Part shown: positions 26,545-39,242 of the stretch, piece after piece | Position numbering within the stretch: the stretch's first letter is position 1 | Layout of the letters: every line of letters begins with the position of its first letter | Assembly (NCBI RefSeq): GCF_003399635.1 | Contig: NZ_NBXB01000029.1 | Location: 124,001-188,000 of the forward strand | Reading direction: 5' to 3' | DNA: 64,000 nucleotides | Origin: Subtercola boreus | GTDB taxonomy: Bacteria; Actinomycetota; Actinomycetes; Actinomycetales; Microbacteriaceae | Made by a program: the position numbers and the translations under genes | Notes under the pieces: generated by a model | Databases searched by the model: none | What the model saw: only the letters and a program-made list of their open reading frames with translations | What the model was told of the DNA's origin: nothing

Positions 26545-28458
26545 TTACGCGTTCGCGTTCTGGCTCTTGACGCGCGAGGCGCTCCGCTGGCGCGCCTGCG
26601 CCGAGAGCTCCACCTTGCGGATGCGCACCCACTCGGGCGTCACCTCGACGCACTCGTCTTCGCGGGCGAACTCGAGGGACTCCTCGAGCGTGAGCTTGCG
26701 GGACGGCGTCATGCGCTCGAACGTGTCCGACGTGGACTGGCGCATATTGGTGAGCTGCTTCTCCTTGGTGATGTTCACGTCCATGTCGTCGGCGCGCGAG
26801 TTCTCACCGATAACCATGCCCTCGTACACCTCCTGCGTCGGCTCGACGAAGAACGACATGCGCTCCTGCAGGTTGACGATGGCGAACGGAGTGACGACGC
26901 CCGAACGGTCGGCCACGATGGAACCGTTGTTGCGGGTGACGATCGCACCGGCCCACGCGTCGTAGCCGTGCGAGATCGCGTTCGCGATACCGGTGCCACG
27001 CGTGGTGGTGAGGAACTCGGTGCGGAAACCGATGAGCCCACGCGAGGGAACGATGAACTCCATGCGGACCCAGCCGGTGCCGTGGTTCTGCATGGTCGTC
27101 ATCATGCCCTTGCGAGACGCCAGCAGCTGGGTGATCGCGCCGAGGAACTCCTCGGGCGCATCCACCGTCAGGTGCTCGAACGGTTCGTGCGTCTTGCCGT
27201 TGACCTGCTTGGTGACCACCTGGGGCTTGCCCACCGTGAGCTCGAAGCCCTCGCGGCGCATCTGCTCGACGAGGATGGCGAGAGCCAGCTCTCCACGGCC
27301 CTGCACCTCCCACGCATCGGGGCGGCCGATGTCGACGACCTTCAGCGAGACGTTACCGACGAGCTCGCGGTCGAGCCGGTCCTTCACCATGCGGGCGGTG
27401 ACCTTCGAGCCCTTGGTGCGGCCGATCATCGGCGAGGTGTTGGTGCCGATGGTCATCGAGATGGCGGGGTCGTCGACCGTGATGATCGGCAGCGGCCGGA
27501 CATCCTCGGGGTCGGAGATTGTGTCACCGATGGTGATCTCTTCGATACCGGCGATGGCGACGATGTCACCGGGGCCGGCCGTCTCGGTCGGGAAGCGCGT
27601 GAGGGCCTTCGTGATCAGCAGCTCGGTGAGCTTGACGTTCTGGACAGAACCGTCGTGCCGCACCCAGGCGACCTGCTGGCCCTTCTTGATGTGGCCGTTG
27701 AAGATACGGAGCAGGGCCAGACGGCCGAGGAACGGCGAGGCGTCGAGGTTCGTGACGTGGGCCTGCAGCGGGTGCTCGTCGTCGTAGACGGGAGCGGGAA
27801 CGTGCTTCAGAATCGCTTCGAACAGCGGTTCGAGGTCGTCGTTGTCGGGCAGCGTGCCATTTTCGGGCTTGTTGTTCGACGCGGCACCGTTGCGCCCCGA
27901 GGCGTAGACGATCGGCACGTCGAGCACAGCATCGAGATCGAGGTCGGGGTGGTCATCCGACATGTCCGAGGCGAGGCCGAGCAGGAGGTCCTGGCTCTCG
28001 GCGATGACCTCGTCGATGCGGGCGTCGGGGCGGTCGGTCTTGTTGACCAGCAGGATGACCGGGAGGTTGGCCTCGAGCGCCTTGCGGAGCACGAAGCGGG
28101 TCTGCGGCAGCGGACCCTCCGAGGCATCCACCAGCAGCACGACACCGTCGACCATGGAGAGGCCGCGCTCGACCTCACCACCGAAGTCGGCGTGGCCCGG
28201 GGTGTCGATGACGTTGATGACAATGTTCTTGCCATCCGCGTGCTTGCCGCTGTAGAGCACCGAGGTGTTCTTGGCCAGGATGGTGATGCCCTTTTCGCGC
28301 TCGAGGTCATTGCTGTCCATCATGCGGTCTTCGCCCTCGAAGTGGGCGTCGAAGGAATTGGTCTGCTTGAGCATCGCGTCGACGAGCGTGGTCTTGCCGT
28401 GGTCGACGTGGGCAACAATGGCTACGTTACGTAGGTCATCGCGGGTGGCTGACGCCAT
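26545..28458 (-). CDS. typA: Translational GTPase TypA/BipA
   Basis: The 637-residue ribosome-associated GTPase is TypA (BipA), involved in ribosome assembly and stress or cold adaptation. G-domain motifs: [15 protein letters not shown] (G1), [15 protein letters not shown] (G2), [16 protein letters not shown] (G3), NKTDRPDA (G4). The EF-G-like beta-barrel and domains III/V are followed by the TypA-specific C-terminus ([45 protein letters not shown]). Length is as expected. No canonical neighbour is linked; it precedes the opp ATPase gene on the same strand direction but is separated by 143 bases. Confidence 0.97.
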   Translation of the reverse strand: MASATRDDLRNVAIVAHVDHGKTTLVDAMLKQTNSFDAHFEGEDRMMDSNDLEREKGITILAKNTSVLYSGKHADGKNIVINVIDTPGHADFGGEVERGLSMVDGVVLLVDASEGPLPQTRFVLRKALEANLPVILLVNKTDRPDARIDEVIAESQDLLLGLASDMSDDHPDLDLDAVLDVPIVYASGRNGAASNNKPENGTLPDNDDLEPLFEAILKHVPAPVYDDEHPLQAHVTNLDASPFLGRLALLRIFNGHIKKGQQVAWVRHDGSVQNVKLTELLITKALTRFPTETAGPGDIVAIAGIEEITIGDTISDPEDVRPLPIITVDDPAISMTIGTNTSPMIGRTKGSKVTARMVKDRLDRELVGNVSLKVVDIGRPDAWEVQGRGELALAILVEQMRREGFELTVGKPQVVTKQVNGKTHEPFEHLTVDAPEEFLGAITQLLASRKGMMTTMQNHGTGWVRMEFIVPSRGLIGFRTEFLTTTRGTGIANAISHGYDAWAGAIVTRNNGSIVADRSGVVTPFAIVNLQERMSFFVEPTQEVYEGMVIGENSRADDMDVNITKEKQLTNMRQSTSDTFERMTPSRKLTLEESLEFAREDECVEVTPEWVRIRKVELSAQARQRSASRVKSQNANA

Positions 28459-28601
28459 GGATGATCGTCCTCAATGTAATGCGGACTCAAACTGGTGGCG
28501 AGCCCGACGAATAAACGGGTTGGGGCAGCGACGCCCTCAGGAATGTGTTCTTCGCCGGGGCTCGCCCAGCAGGAGAATACACGCAGGTTGTGAACGCGGC
28601 G

Positions 28602-30341
28602 TTAAACTCCGAGGGCGATTCCAGCCCCGGGGATTGCGTTCAGCAACTCTTTAGTATATTCCATCTGCGGGTTGTCGAAGACCTCATCCGTTGTGGCCTT
28701 CTCCACGATCTTTCCGCGCTGCATCACAGAGACGTTGTCGGCGATGACCCGCACCACCGCCAGGTCGTGCGTGATGAAGAGATACGTCAGCTCGAGCTCG
28801 GTCTGGAGGTCGGTCAGCAACTGCAGGATCTGGGCCTGCACGAGCACGTCGAGAGCGGAGACCGCCTCGTCGAGGATGACGATGTCGGGCTTCAGCGCGA
28901 GCGCCCGCGCGATGGCGACCCGCTGCCGCTGGCCCCCGGAGAGCTCGTTCGGATACCGGGTCGCGAGGGTTGACGGGAGCGAGACCTGGTCGAGAAGCTC
29001 CAGCACCCGGGCCCGGCGCGACGCCTTGTCCCCGATGTTGTGCGTGGTGAGCGGCTCGCTGATCGTGTTGCCGATGTTGCGGAGAGGGTCGAGCGAACCG
29101 TACGGGTCCTGGAAGACCGGCTGCATGCGTCGGCGGAGTTCGAGAAGCGCCTTGCCCTTCAGCGGCGCCGTGTCGGTGCCATTGATCAGGATCTTGCCCG
29201 CTGTCGCGTCTTCGAGTCGCAACAGTATCTTGGCGACGGTCGACTTACCGGAGCCCGACTCCCCCACCAGCGCCATGGTGGTGCCCCGCTCGATCTCGAA
29301 CGACACGTTGTCGACGGCCTTGAAGTCGTCTTTGCTGCCTCGGATCTTGTAGACCTTGGTGAGGTTCTGCAGCACGATCGCCGACTCGCGCTTCGGAGCT
29401 GCGGCCTGCAGTTCCGCGCGATCCTCAGCGGCCTTGATCAGGTCGAGTCCCTCGGCCGTCTTCGGCGCGGAGTAGTCGAGGTCGACGAGCGACTTCGAGC
29501 TCGACTGGATGCGCCGTGACGCGAGGCTTGGCGCCGCCGCGACCAGGCGCTGCGTGTAGGGGTGCAGCGGGTTCTGGAGGATCTCCTTCGACGGGCCCGA
29601 CTCGACGACCTGTCCCTTGTACATGACCACGAGGTTCTCGGCGCGCTCGGCGGCGAGGCCGAGGTCGTGGGTGATGAACAGCAGCGCCGTGCCGATCTCG
29701 CGCGTGAGCTTCTCGAGGTTGTCGAGGATGGTGCGCTGCACGGTCACGTCGAGGGCAGAGGTCGGCTCATCCGCGATCAGCAGCTTCGGACGGGACGAGA
29801 GCCCCATGCCGATCAGCACGCGCTGGCGCATGCCGCCCGAGAACTGGTGCGGGAACTGGCGGAGACGCTTCTCGGCGTCGCCGAGGCCTGCCTCCTTCAA
29901 CACGGCGATCGCGTGCTTCTTGATGTCACTCCGGCCGGTGGCAATGCCGTTGGCCTTGATGGCCTCCTCGACCTGGAAGCCGATGCTCCACACCGGGTTC
30001 AGGTTCGACATCGGGTCCTGGGGCACGAAGCCGATCAACTTGCCGCGCACCTCCTCCATCTCCTTCTGGGAGAGCTTGGTGAGGTCGCGGCCCTCGAAGA
30101 GGATCTCGCCGCCGGAGACCTGGCCGGAGCCCGGAAGCAGGTTGATCACGGCGTGGGCGGTGGTGGATTTACCCGACCCGGATTCCCCGACGATCGCGAG
30201 GGTCTCGCCCGCACGGAGGGTCAGCGAGGCACCGCGTACGGCCTGGACCATGCCGTTCTGCGTCTGGAAACCGACCTGCAGGTTCTTGATCTCGAGCAGC
30301 GGCGCACCGGAGACGGTTTGCCTGGGTGTGGTGGAACTCAA
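28602..30341 (-). CDS. Oligopeptide ABC transporter ATPase with two fused nucleotide-binding domains (OppD-OppF type)
   Basis: The 579-residue protein is a head-to-tail fusion of OppD-like and OppF-like nucleotide-binding domains. The first (about 1-285) has Walker A GESGSGKSTTAH, signature FSGGMRQRVLIG and Walker B LLIADEPTSALD. The second (about 320-579) has GESGSGKSTVAK, LSGGQRQRVAIARAL and IVILDEAVSALD. Typical peptide-transporter segments (HPYTQRLVAAAPSL at the C-terminal end of domain 1) are present. It energises the two permeases encoded just upstream; its ATG overlaps the OppC stop by 4 bases. Substrate: probably di-/oligopeptides, inferred. Confidence 0.93.
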   Translation of the reverse strand: MSSTTPRQTVSGAPLLEIKNLQVGFQTQNGMVQAVRGASLTLRAGETLAIVGESGSGKSTTAHAVINLLPGSGQVSGGEILFEGRDLTKLSQKEMEEVRGKLIGFVPQDPMSNLNPVWSIGFQVEEAIKANGIATGRSDIKKHAIAVLKEAGLGDAEKRLRQFPHQFSGGMRQRVLIGMGLSSRPKLLIADEPTSALDVTVQRTILDNLEKLTREIGTALLFITHDLGLAAERAENLVVMYKGQVVESGPSKEILQNPLHPYTQRLVAAAPSLASRRIQSSSKSLVDLDYSAPKTAEGLDLIKAAEDRAELQAAAPKRESAIVLQNLTKVYKIRGSKDDFKAVDNVSFEIERGTTMALVGESGSGKSTVAKILLRLEDATAGKILINGTDTAPLKGKALLELRRRMQPVFQDPYGSLDPLRNIGNTISEPLTTHNIGDKASRRARVLELLDQVSLPSTLATRYPNELSGGQRQRVAIARALALKPDIVILDEAVSALDVLVQAQILQLLTDLQTELELTYLFITHDLAVVRVIADNVSVMQRGKIVEKATTDEVFDNPQMEYTKELLNAIPGAGIALGV

Positions 30342-31318
30342 CGGAGTGCCCTCGCTTTCGGGTCGAGTGCTTCTCGAATGACTTCACCCATCAGGATGAA
30401 GGCGAACACGGTGATCGAGAGGGCGATCGACGGGTAGATCAGCGTCTGGGGGTGGGTACGGATGTCGCGCTGGGCCTGGTTGATCTCGTTGCCCCACGAC
30501 ATGATGTCGCTGCCGAGGCCGACGCCGAGGAACGACAGGGTCGCCTCTGCGACGATCGCGGCGGCGAGCGAGATGGTGGTGATCGCGATGACCGGTGCGA
30601 TCGCGTTCGGCAGCACGTGGCGGAACAGGATGCGAAGCTTCGAGACACCGAGGGCGTACGATGCCATCACATAATCCGACTGCTTCACGCTCAGGATCTC
30701 GGCCCTCAGCACGCGAGCCGTAGAGGGCCACGCGAAGATGCCGATGGCGAGCGAGATCGTCCAGACGCTCCGGTACTGCGAGAGCACCGACATGATGACC
30801 ACAGCGGCCAGGATGTAGGGGATCGAGAAGAAGATGTCGCCGATGCGCGAGAGGAACGAGTCGAGCCATCCGCCGTAGAAACCGGCGAAGGCACCGAACA
30901 CGACACCCAGCACCGTGGTGAGGAGGATCACGATGATGCCCACCGTCAGCGACGTCGAGGTGCCGTTGATGATGCGCGAGTAGACGTCGCAGCCCTGCTT
31001 CGTGAAGCCGAGTGGATGACCGTCCGTCGGCCCTCCGTTCGAGAGCGCGAGCTGGCAGTCGTTGTTCGGCGCCACGGACGTGAAGAGCCCGGGGAGCAGC
31101 GCCACGACCAGCACGAGCAGGATGAGCACGCCCGAGATCCAGAAGATGGGCCGGCTGCGAGCGTCCCGCCACGCGTCGATCCAGAGGTTCGAGGGCTTCT
31201 CGGCGACCTTGACGACGTCGATCGCGACGAGCGGGGTCTCTTCGAGGGGGGCGACGAAATGGTTGGCTGAGCGGGCCGACGAACCGGTCACCGGTGACTC
31301 GTTGACGTCATTTGACAT
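30338..31318 (-). CDS. Oligopeptide ABC transporter permease, OppC-like
   Basis: The 326-residue inner-membrane permease has an N-terminal cytoplasmic segment (about 40 residues, SLWIDAWRDARSRPIFW), about six transmembrane helices, and the EAA-type loop (AEILSVKQSDYVMASYALGVSKLRILFRHVLPNAIAPV). The extracytoplasmic loop contains HPLGFTKQGCDVYSRIINGTSTSLTVG, typical of OppC/DppC. It pairs with the OppB-like permease (11-base overlap with its stop) and the fused ATPase (4-base overlap). Confidence 0.94.
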   Translation of the reverse strand: MSNDVNESPVTGSSARSANHFVAPLEETPLVAIDVVKVAEKPSNLWIDAWRDARSRPIFWISGVLILLVLVVALLPGLFTSVAPNNDCQLALSNGGPTDGHPLGFTKQGCDVYSRIINGTSTSLTVGIIVILLTTVLGVVFGAFAGFYGGWLDSFLSRIGDIFFSIPYILAAVVIMSVLSQYRSVWTISLAIGIFAWPSTARVLRAEILSVKQSDYVMASYALGVSKLRILFRHVLPNAIAPVIAITTISLAAAIVAEATLSFLGVGLGSDIMSWGNEINQAQRDIRTHPQTLIYPSIALSITVFAFILMGEVIREALDPKARALR

Positions 31319-32237
31319 AGCGGATCCTTGGGTCGAGCAGGCCGTAGAGCAGGTCCACGGCGAGGTTCACGAGCAGATAGATCAGAACCATGACGGTCAC
31401 GAAGGAGACGACCGTCGGCCCCTCACCCCGGATGATCGCCTGGTAGAGGGTGTTGCCGACGCCGGGCACGTTGAAGATGCCCTCTGTGACCGTGGCACCG
31501 ACCAGCAGCACACCGAAGTCGGTGGCGAGGTAGGTCACTACGGGGATCAGCGAGTTGCGGAGGATGTGCACAGGAATGATGCGGCGACGGCCGAGGCCCT
31601 TGCTGTAGGCCGTGCGCACGAAGTCGAGACTCGAGGTCTCAATCACCGATGACCGGGTGAGCCTGACGATCTGCGCGAAACTGATGCTCGCCAGCACGAT
31701 GGCCGGCAGTATCAGGTCCTGGATGGGGGCGCCGTCGCCGACGGTCGTGCGTGCCCAGCCGAGCTGCACACCGAACACGAACTGCGCGACGAACGCGATC
31801 ACGAAGACGGGCAGCGAGATCAGGATGAGGCTGATCGCGAGCGTCGTGCCGTCGAAGAGCTTGCCCTTCCGGAGGCCGGCGACCATGCCGACGAGGATGC
31901 CTGCGATCGTCTCCATGAGAAGGGCGATGACAGCGAGGCGCAGTGTCACGGGGAAAGTGCGGGCGAGGATCTCGATGACCGGCTGGCCGGAGAAGGAGAC
32001 CCCGAAGTTGCCCTGGAAGATTCCGCCCATGTAGATCAGGTACTGCACGATGAACGGCTGGTCGAGATGATACTGCTGCCGCAGCTGCGCGACGATGGCC
32101 GGGTTCGGCGTCTTGTCGCCGAACAGGGCGATGATCGGGTCACCCGGGAGGGCGAAGACCATGAAGTAGATGAGGAACGTTGTTCCGATGAAGACGGGAA
32201 TCGCCTGCAACAGGCGTCTGAGAATGTAGCCGGCCAT
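31308..32237 (-). CDS. Oligopeptide ABC transporter permease, OppB-like
   Basis: The 309-residue protein begins MAGYILRRLLQAIPVFIGTTFLIYFMVFALPGDP, the usual OppB/DppB N-terminus, followed by a GNFGVSFSGQPV extracytoplasmic loop and the EAA loop SLDFVRTAYSKGLGRRRIIPVHILRNSLIPV. Six helices are expected. Its stop overlaps the OppC-like gene. Upstream, a strong hairpin separates it from the binding-protein gene. Confidence 0.94.
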   Translation of the reverse strand: MAGYILRRLLQAIPVFIGTTFLIYFMVFALPGDPIIALFGDKTPNPAIVAQLRQQYHLDQPFIVQYLIYMGGIFQGNFGVSFSGQPVIEILARTFPVTLRLAVIALLMETIAGILVGMVAGLRKGKLFDGTTLAISLILISLPVFVIAFVAQFVFGVQLGWARTTVGDGAPIQDLILPAIVLASISFAQIVRLTRSSVIETSSLDFVRTAYSKGLGRRRIIPVHILRNSLIPVVTYLATDFGVLLVGATVTEGIFNVPGVGNTLYQAIIRGEGPTVVSFVTVMVLIYLLVNLAVDLLYGLLDPRIRYVK

Positions 32238-32363
32238 GAATCAGCCTTCGCGTTCGGGGGTTGTGCACATGAGAATTCGGGTGACCTTACTGTGTCGGGC
32301 CGCAGGCGCTGAAGAACAATATACGTGTTCTGGAACGCCCCGGAACCAATGACGGGATCACAG

Positions 32364-32399
32364 CACAGGGGCGGCAGCGTGTCAGCTGCCGCCCCTGTG
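32364..32399. terminator. Hairpin between binding-protein and permease genes (probable attenuating terminator)
   Basis: A perfect 15-bp stem (cacaggggcggcagc, 32364-32378, and 32385-32399) with a 6-nt loop follows the binding-protein stop by 16 bases on the transcribed strand and lies ~127 bases before the permease start. There is no U-tract. It could partly terminate or protect the upstream mRNA, raising binding protein over permease. Confidence 0.75.
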
Positions 32400-32414
32400 G
32401 CCGTGCGGGCTGGG

Positions 32415-34031
32415 TCAGCCCTTGGTGATCTCGTAGTACAGCGGAACCGAGTTCCAGCCGAAGTGCACGTTGGAGACGGATGTTCCGTAGCCACCGGTCA
32501 CGTTCGAGTACCAGAGCGGGATGACAGGCAGATCCTTGAACAGGATGGACTGTGCGTCCTGGTAGTCCTTGTTCGCAGCGGCCGTGTCGGTCTCGCTCGA
32601 TCCCTTGGCGAGCAGGGCGTCGAAGGCGGGGTTCGAGTAGTCCCCATCGTTCGAGCCGGCGCCGGTCGCGTAGATCGGTCCCAGGAAGTTGAACAGGCCC
32701 GGGTAGTCAGCCTGCCATCCGGTGCGGAAGGCGGTCTGGATCGTGCGGTCAGTGATGGCCGTGCGGACCTGGGCGAACGTCGGTGACGGGGCGCCGGAGG
32801 CGTCGATACCGAGGTTGTTCTTCAGGTTGTTCGCCACAGCGTCGACCCAGCCCTGGTGGCCGCCGTCAGCGTTGTATGCGATCTGGAAGGTACCGCTCCA
32901 CGGTGAGATGGCGTCGGCCTTGGCCCACAGCGCCTTGGCGTCGTCGGCGTTGTACTTCAGCACGTCGGAGCCGGCGATGGAGTCGCTCCACCCGTCGATC
33001 ACCGGGGAGGTGAAGTCGGCGGCCGGGGTGCGGGTGCCTTCGAAGATCACCTTGGTGATGGTGTCGCGGTCGATGGCCTCGGAGATGGCCTGGCGGCGCA
33101 GCTGGCCCTCTTCACCGCTGAAGTGCGGGAGGCGACCCGGGATGGTGAACGACTGGAAGATCGCGGCAGGCTGGTTGACCGCACGGTCACCGAGGTCGGT
33201 GGTGTAGGTCTGGTAGGCACTGTCGGGGATCTGGTCGATCACGTCGACGGCGTTCGACTGCAGGTCAGCATATTGGGCGTCGGCGCTGGCGTAGAACTTG
33301 ATGGTCAGGCCACCGTTCTGGGGCTTGCGTCCGCCGGTGTAGTCAGGGTTCACGACGAGGTCGATCTTGACGTTGTGCTGCCAGGCACCCGTCGAGGCCA
33401 GCTTGTACGGGCCGTTTCCGATCGGGTTCTCACCGAACGCAGCGAGGTCGGTGAACGCGACGGAGGGCAGCGGCATGAAGGCCGTGTAGCCGAGGCGCAG
33501 CGGAAAGTCCGACTGCGGAGAGGTGAGCTTGACCGTGAACGTCTGGTCGTCGACCTTGGCGAGGCCAGTGAGCACCGAGTCGGACTCGGCGTTGTAGCCT
33601 TCGATGTCCTCGAAGAAGTAGCTGTTGAGCTGGGTGTGGCTGAAGAGCGCACCGTACTGCCAGGCGTTGATGAACGAGTCGGAGGTGACCGCTTCGCCGT
33701 TCGTGAACTTCTCGTTCGGCTTGATCTTGATCGTGAATGTGGTCGAGTCGGTCGTGGTGATCGAGTCGGCCATGTCGTTCTGGGGAGCACCCTTCTCGTC
33801 GTAGTACACGAGGCCGGCGAAGATGTTGTCCGTGATCTTTCCGCCACCGGTTTCGTTGGTGTTGGTCGGGATCAGCGGGTTCTGCGGCTCGGAGCCGTTG
33901 GTGCTGATGATCGCGGTCGTGTTCGCGCTCGTGGTCGATGTGCTGGCACCGCCACCTGAGCAACCCGTGAGCACGAGCGCACTGGCGACAGCCAGAGCCG
34001 CGAAGCCCACTCCGTAACGTTTGATTCTCAA
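32415..34031 (-). CDS. Oligopeptide ABC transporter substrate-binding lipoprotein (OppA-like)
   Basis: The 538-residue lipoprotein (signal with lipobox VLTGC) belongs to solute-binding protein family 5. It contains FTIKIKPNEKFTNGEAVTSDSFINAWQYGA, typical of this family, NPIGNGPYKLAS, and ISEAIDRDTITKVIF. It captures peptides outside the membrane and delivers them to the permeases encoded next. It is the first gene of the opp cluster and has a recognisable sigma-70-like promoter upstream. Confidence 0.93.
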   Translation of the reverse strand: MRIKRYGVGFAALAVASALVLTGCSGGGASTSTTSANTTAIISTNGSEPQNPLIPTNTNETGGGKITDNIFAGLVYYDEKGAPQNDMADSITTTDSTTFTIKIKPNEKFTNGEAVTSDSFINAWQYGALFSHTQLNSYFFEDIEGYNAESDSVLTGLAKVDDQTFTVKLTSPQSDFPLRLGYTAFMPLPSVAFTDLAAFGENPIGNGPYKLASTGAWQHNVKIDLVVNPDYTGGRKPQNGGLTIKFYASADAQYADLQSNAVDVIDQIPDSAYQTYTTDLGDRAVNQPAAIFQSFTIPGRLPHFSGEEGQLRRQAISEAIDRDTITKVIFEGTRTPAADFTSPVIDGWSDSIAGSDVLKYNADDAKALWAKADAISPWSGTFQIAYNADGGHQGWVDAVANNLKNNLGIDASGAPSPTFAQVRTAITDRTIQTAFRTGWQADYPGLFNFLGPIYATGAGSNDGDYSNPAFDALLAKGSSETDTAAANKDYQDAQSILFKDLPVIPLWYSNVTGGYGTSVSNVHFGWNSVPLYYEITKG

Positions 34032-34103
34032 TGTTCCTCCTGTGCAACTTGGGCAAGTCGAGGCCGCGCTCGAGCCGGAACTCGTGCGCGATGACTACCG
34101 AGT

Positions 34104-34132
34104 ACCCTAAAAGGGGGCGCGCACATAACCAA
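34104..34132 (-). promoter_or_regulatory. Predicted promoter of the opp cluster
   Basis: On the minus strand, a -35-like TTGGTT (34127-34132) and a -10-like TAGGGT (34104-34109) are separated by 17 bases, about 73 bases before the binding-protein start. The region just beyond (34130-34200) is AT-rich, unlike its neighbours, which would suit promoters for both this cluster and the divergent CPBP gene. Confidence 0.45.
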
Positions 34133-34237
34133 ATGCGTGTGAAAAAAGTTACATACTAGAAACTAAAATCACCGTTTTATTGTGCTCTTTGCACATTCTT
34201 GGTGTGTTCATACCCTTTGACGCAAGAAAGCCGCGGG

Positions 34238-35008
34238 ATGACCTCTCCTCAGTTTGCACCTCGCAGTCGCCGGATGCTCGGCCTCGAGGTGCTCGTCGTG
34301 CTGGGTCTGTCGCTGGGAGCTTCGGCGGTCTATTCCATCGTCCGGCTCGTCGCGAACCTGACCCTCACGACCCCTCTCGGCTCGCAGACGGCGACGATCA
34401 ACGGCAGTCTGAGCGACCGGCCGACGTTCGACCTGATCTACCAGCTGCTGGCGATCTTCTTCGCGCTGCTGCCGGTGGTGCTGGCGTTCTACCTGCTCGC
34501 GCTCTCCGGCGTGAATCCGTTCCGGCAGTTCGGCTTCGATGCCCGCCGCCCGGTGTTCGACGTGACACGCGGTCTCTTTCTCGTGCTCGTCATCGGCGTG
34601 CCGGGCATCGCCCTGTACTTCGTCGGCCGGGCACTCGGCATCACGGTGAATGTCGTGCCGGCCCCGCTCGACTCGTACTGGTGGACGGTGCCGGTGCTCA
34701 TCCTCTCGGCGCTCCGAGCTGCGCTCACCGAGGAACTGATCGTCGTGGGCTACCTCTACGAGCGGCTGGCCCGGTTCGGATGGCACACGTGGACGATCAT
34801 CCTGAGCACCGCGGTGCTGCGGGGCAGCTACCACCTCTACCAGGGCATCGGACCGTTCATCGGCAACGTGGTGATGGGTGTTGTCTTCGGTTGGCTCTAC
34901 CTCCGCTGGGGCCGCGTGGTGCCGCTGGTGATCGCGCACTGGATCATCGACATCGCGTCGTTCGTCGGCTACGCCTGGGCGCTGGCGACGTTCCCGCAGT
35001 TCTTCTGA
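34238..35008 (+). CDS. CPBP-family intramembrane metalloprotease
   Basis: The 256-residue polytopic protein has about seven helices and the CPBP/Abi motifs: EELIVVGYLYER (about 164-175, EExxxxxxxxR), LRGSYHLYQG (about 195-204) and HWIIDIASF (about 234). The glutamates and histidines form the proposed metal site, as in Rce1-type proteases. The substrate is unknown; bacteriocin self-immunity and protein maturation are roles known in the family. The ATG at 34238 gives the shorter N-terminus with a GGG site; 34199 is an alternative. It is divergent from the opp cluster. Confidence 0.8.
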   Translation: MTSPQFAPRSRRMLGLEVLVVLGLSLGASAVYSIVRLVANLTLTTPLGSQTATINGSLSDRPTFDLIYQLLAIFFALLPVVLAFYLLALSGVNPFRQFGFDARRPVFDVTRGLFLVLVIGVPGIALYFVGRALGITVNVVPAPLDSYWWTVPVLILSALRAALTEELIVVGYLYERLARFGWHTWTIILSTAVLRGSYHLYQGIGPFIGNVVMGVVFGWLYLRWGRVVPLVIAHWIIDIASFVGYAWALATFPQFF

Positions 35009-35026
35009 CCGCCGCGCGCTGCTGAT

Positions 35027-35101
35027 TCACCGAACGGACGGCCCGGGTCGAAGCCGCCGCGCTATGGCCGACGGATCCTGCTGAGGCCGTCGGTTCGGTG
35101 A
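35027..35101. repeat. Foldback element between the CPBP and pentapeptide-repeat genes
   Basis: Arms 35027-35043 (tcaccgaacggacggcc) and 35085-35101 (ggccgtcggttcggtga) pair at 16 of 17 positions across 41 nt. It begins 18 bases after the CPBP stop, at a convergent junction. Confidence 0.65.
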
Positions 35102-35114
35102 TGTGCCCGGACGG

Positions 35115-35891
35115 TCAGGGGCGGCCGCGGCCGCGGGAGGCGCCGCGGGCACCGCGCACGATCAGGGCGACGATGCCAAGCAGCAGCACCCCGCCGCCGC
35201 CGAAGAGCAGGATGTTCATCGTGCCGGCCGGCAGGCCCTGCGACGCGGCTCCCGAGGGAGCCTGGGCCGCGGGCGTCTCCGTGAACACGGGAACCGGGGG
35301 CGCTGTCGCTGTCGTGGCAGGCGTCGTCACACTGATCATCACGAGGGCCGTGGCCGTCTCGTTCGGGCGCGACGACGCGAACGAGCACACCACGCCCGAC
35401 TGCCCGAGCGGGAAGACCGCCCCGGACTCGACCGTCTCACCAGCAATCGTGCAGCCTGTCATCGTGAGGCCGGTGGGGAGGGTGGGCGTGAGGGTGACGG
35501 CAGCGCCTGTGGCCGAGTCGGCCACCACGTCGAGGGTCGCCGGCAGGATGCCCGCCCCGGTGAAGTCCGCGCTCACGATGCGGGTGGCGCTGAAGTTCGC
35601 GCCCGTGAGGTTCGCGCCCTGGAAGTTCGAGTCCTGCACGTCTGCGCGCGCGAGCGTCGCCCCCGACAGGTCGGCACCCTGGAACGCCGACTGGGCCAGC
35701 TTGGCCCCGCTGAGGTCTGCCCCGGCGCACTTGCTGCCACCGGCCACCGGCCCATCGACGGCGCGATTGATGTCGCAGCCCCCGGAGGAGTACGCAGGGT
35801 CGGCGAAGGCGGGAGCGGCCCCGGCCAGGGCGAGGGCACCCGCCAGCGCCAGGGCAGCCAACAGTCGTACGGGAGTTCGTTTCTCAGACAT
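35115..35891 (-). CDS. Exported pentapeptide-repeat protein with a C-terminal membrane anchor
   Basis: The 258-residue protein has a Sec signal (LLAALALAGALALAGAAPAFA), then a run of pentapeptide repeats of A(D/N)LXX form (ADLSGAKLAQSAFQGADLSG..., about 55-110). A beta-rich middle domain follows, then an Ala/Pro-rich linker, one transmembrane helix and a basic tail (RGARGASRGRGRP). This is a wall-spanning, membrane-anchored layout. LPAGT precedes the helix but is not the LPXTG sortase order, so sortase attachment is not supported. Function unknown. It is 28 bases upstream of the gcvP stop, on the same strand, after the operon. Confidence 0.7.
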   Translation of the reverse strand: MSEKRTPVRLLAALALAGALALAGAAPAFADPAYSSGGCDINRAVDGPVAGGSKCAGADLSGAKLAQSAFQGADLSGATLARADVQDSNFQGANLTGANFSATRIVSADFTGAGILPATLDVVADSATGAAVTLTPTLPTGLTMTGCTIAGETVESGAVFPLGQSGVVCSFASSRPNETATALVMISVTTPATTATAPPVPVFTETPAAQAPSGAASQGLPAGTMNILLFGGGGVLLLGIVALIVRGARGASRGRGRP

Positions 35892-35919
35892 CGTCACTAT
35901 CGTACGGGCTGAGAAACAC

Positions 35920-38834
<2,915 letters not shown>

Positions 38835-38835
<1 letters not shown>

Positions 38836-39239
38836 CAGTGGGAGGCCTCCTCGTCGCCGAGCAGCGCCTGGTATTCGGTGTAGCTGAGCAACGCCGGCAG
38901 TTCGGTGAAGGCAACGCGGATGAGCCAGCCCTCGCCATAGGGGTCGCTGTTGACGAGCTCGGGCGAATCCTCGACGGCCGAGTTCTTGGCGAGGATCGTG
39001 CCGTTCACGGGAGCGAAGAGCTCGCCCACCGACTTGGTCGACTCGATCTCGCCGACCACCGAACCGTCGGCGATCTCCACGCCCTCGTCGGGCAGGTCGA
39101 CGTACACGACGTCACCGAGTTTGTCGGCCGCGTAGGCCGTGATGCCGATGGTGGCGCTCGGGGCGGCGCCGTCGGCGGCGGGCTCGAGGCGAACCCATTC
39201 GTGCTCTCGGGTGAAGTTAAGCTGGTCGAAGTCAGTCAC
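38835..39239 (-). CDS. gcvH: Glycine cleavage system lipoyl carrier, H-protein
   Basis: The 134-residue H-protein shuttles the aminomethyl group on a lipoyl arm attached to K69 in [12 protein letters not shown]. Other family motifs are HEWVRLEP and [11 protein letters not shown]. It is placed between gcvT (3-base gap) and gcvP (one-base overlap), so the operon is tightly coupled. Length is normal. Confidence 0.97.
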
Positions 39240-39242
39240 GTC

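Noticed and set aside
34130-34200. A foreign insertion in the AT-rich gap upstream of opp
   Set aside because: The AT-rich stretch is short, lies between divergent genes and is well explained as promoter DNA.
35115-35891. Sortase-anchored surface protein
   Set aside because: LPAGT precedes the C-terminal helix, but an LPXTG-type motif is not present in the correct order; a plain membrane anchor is enough.
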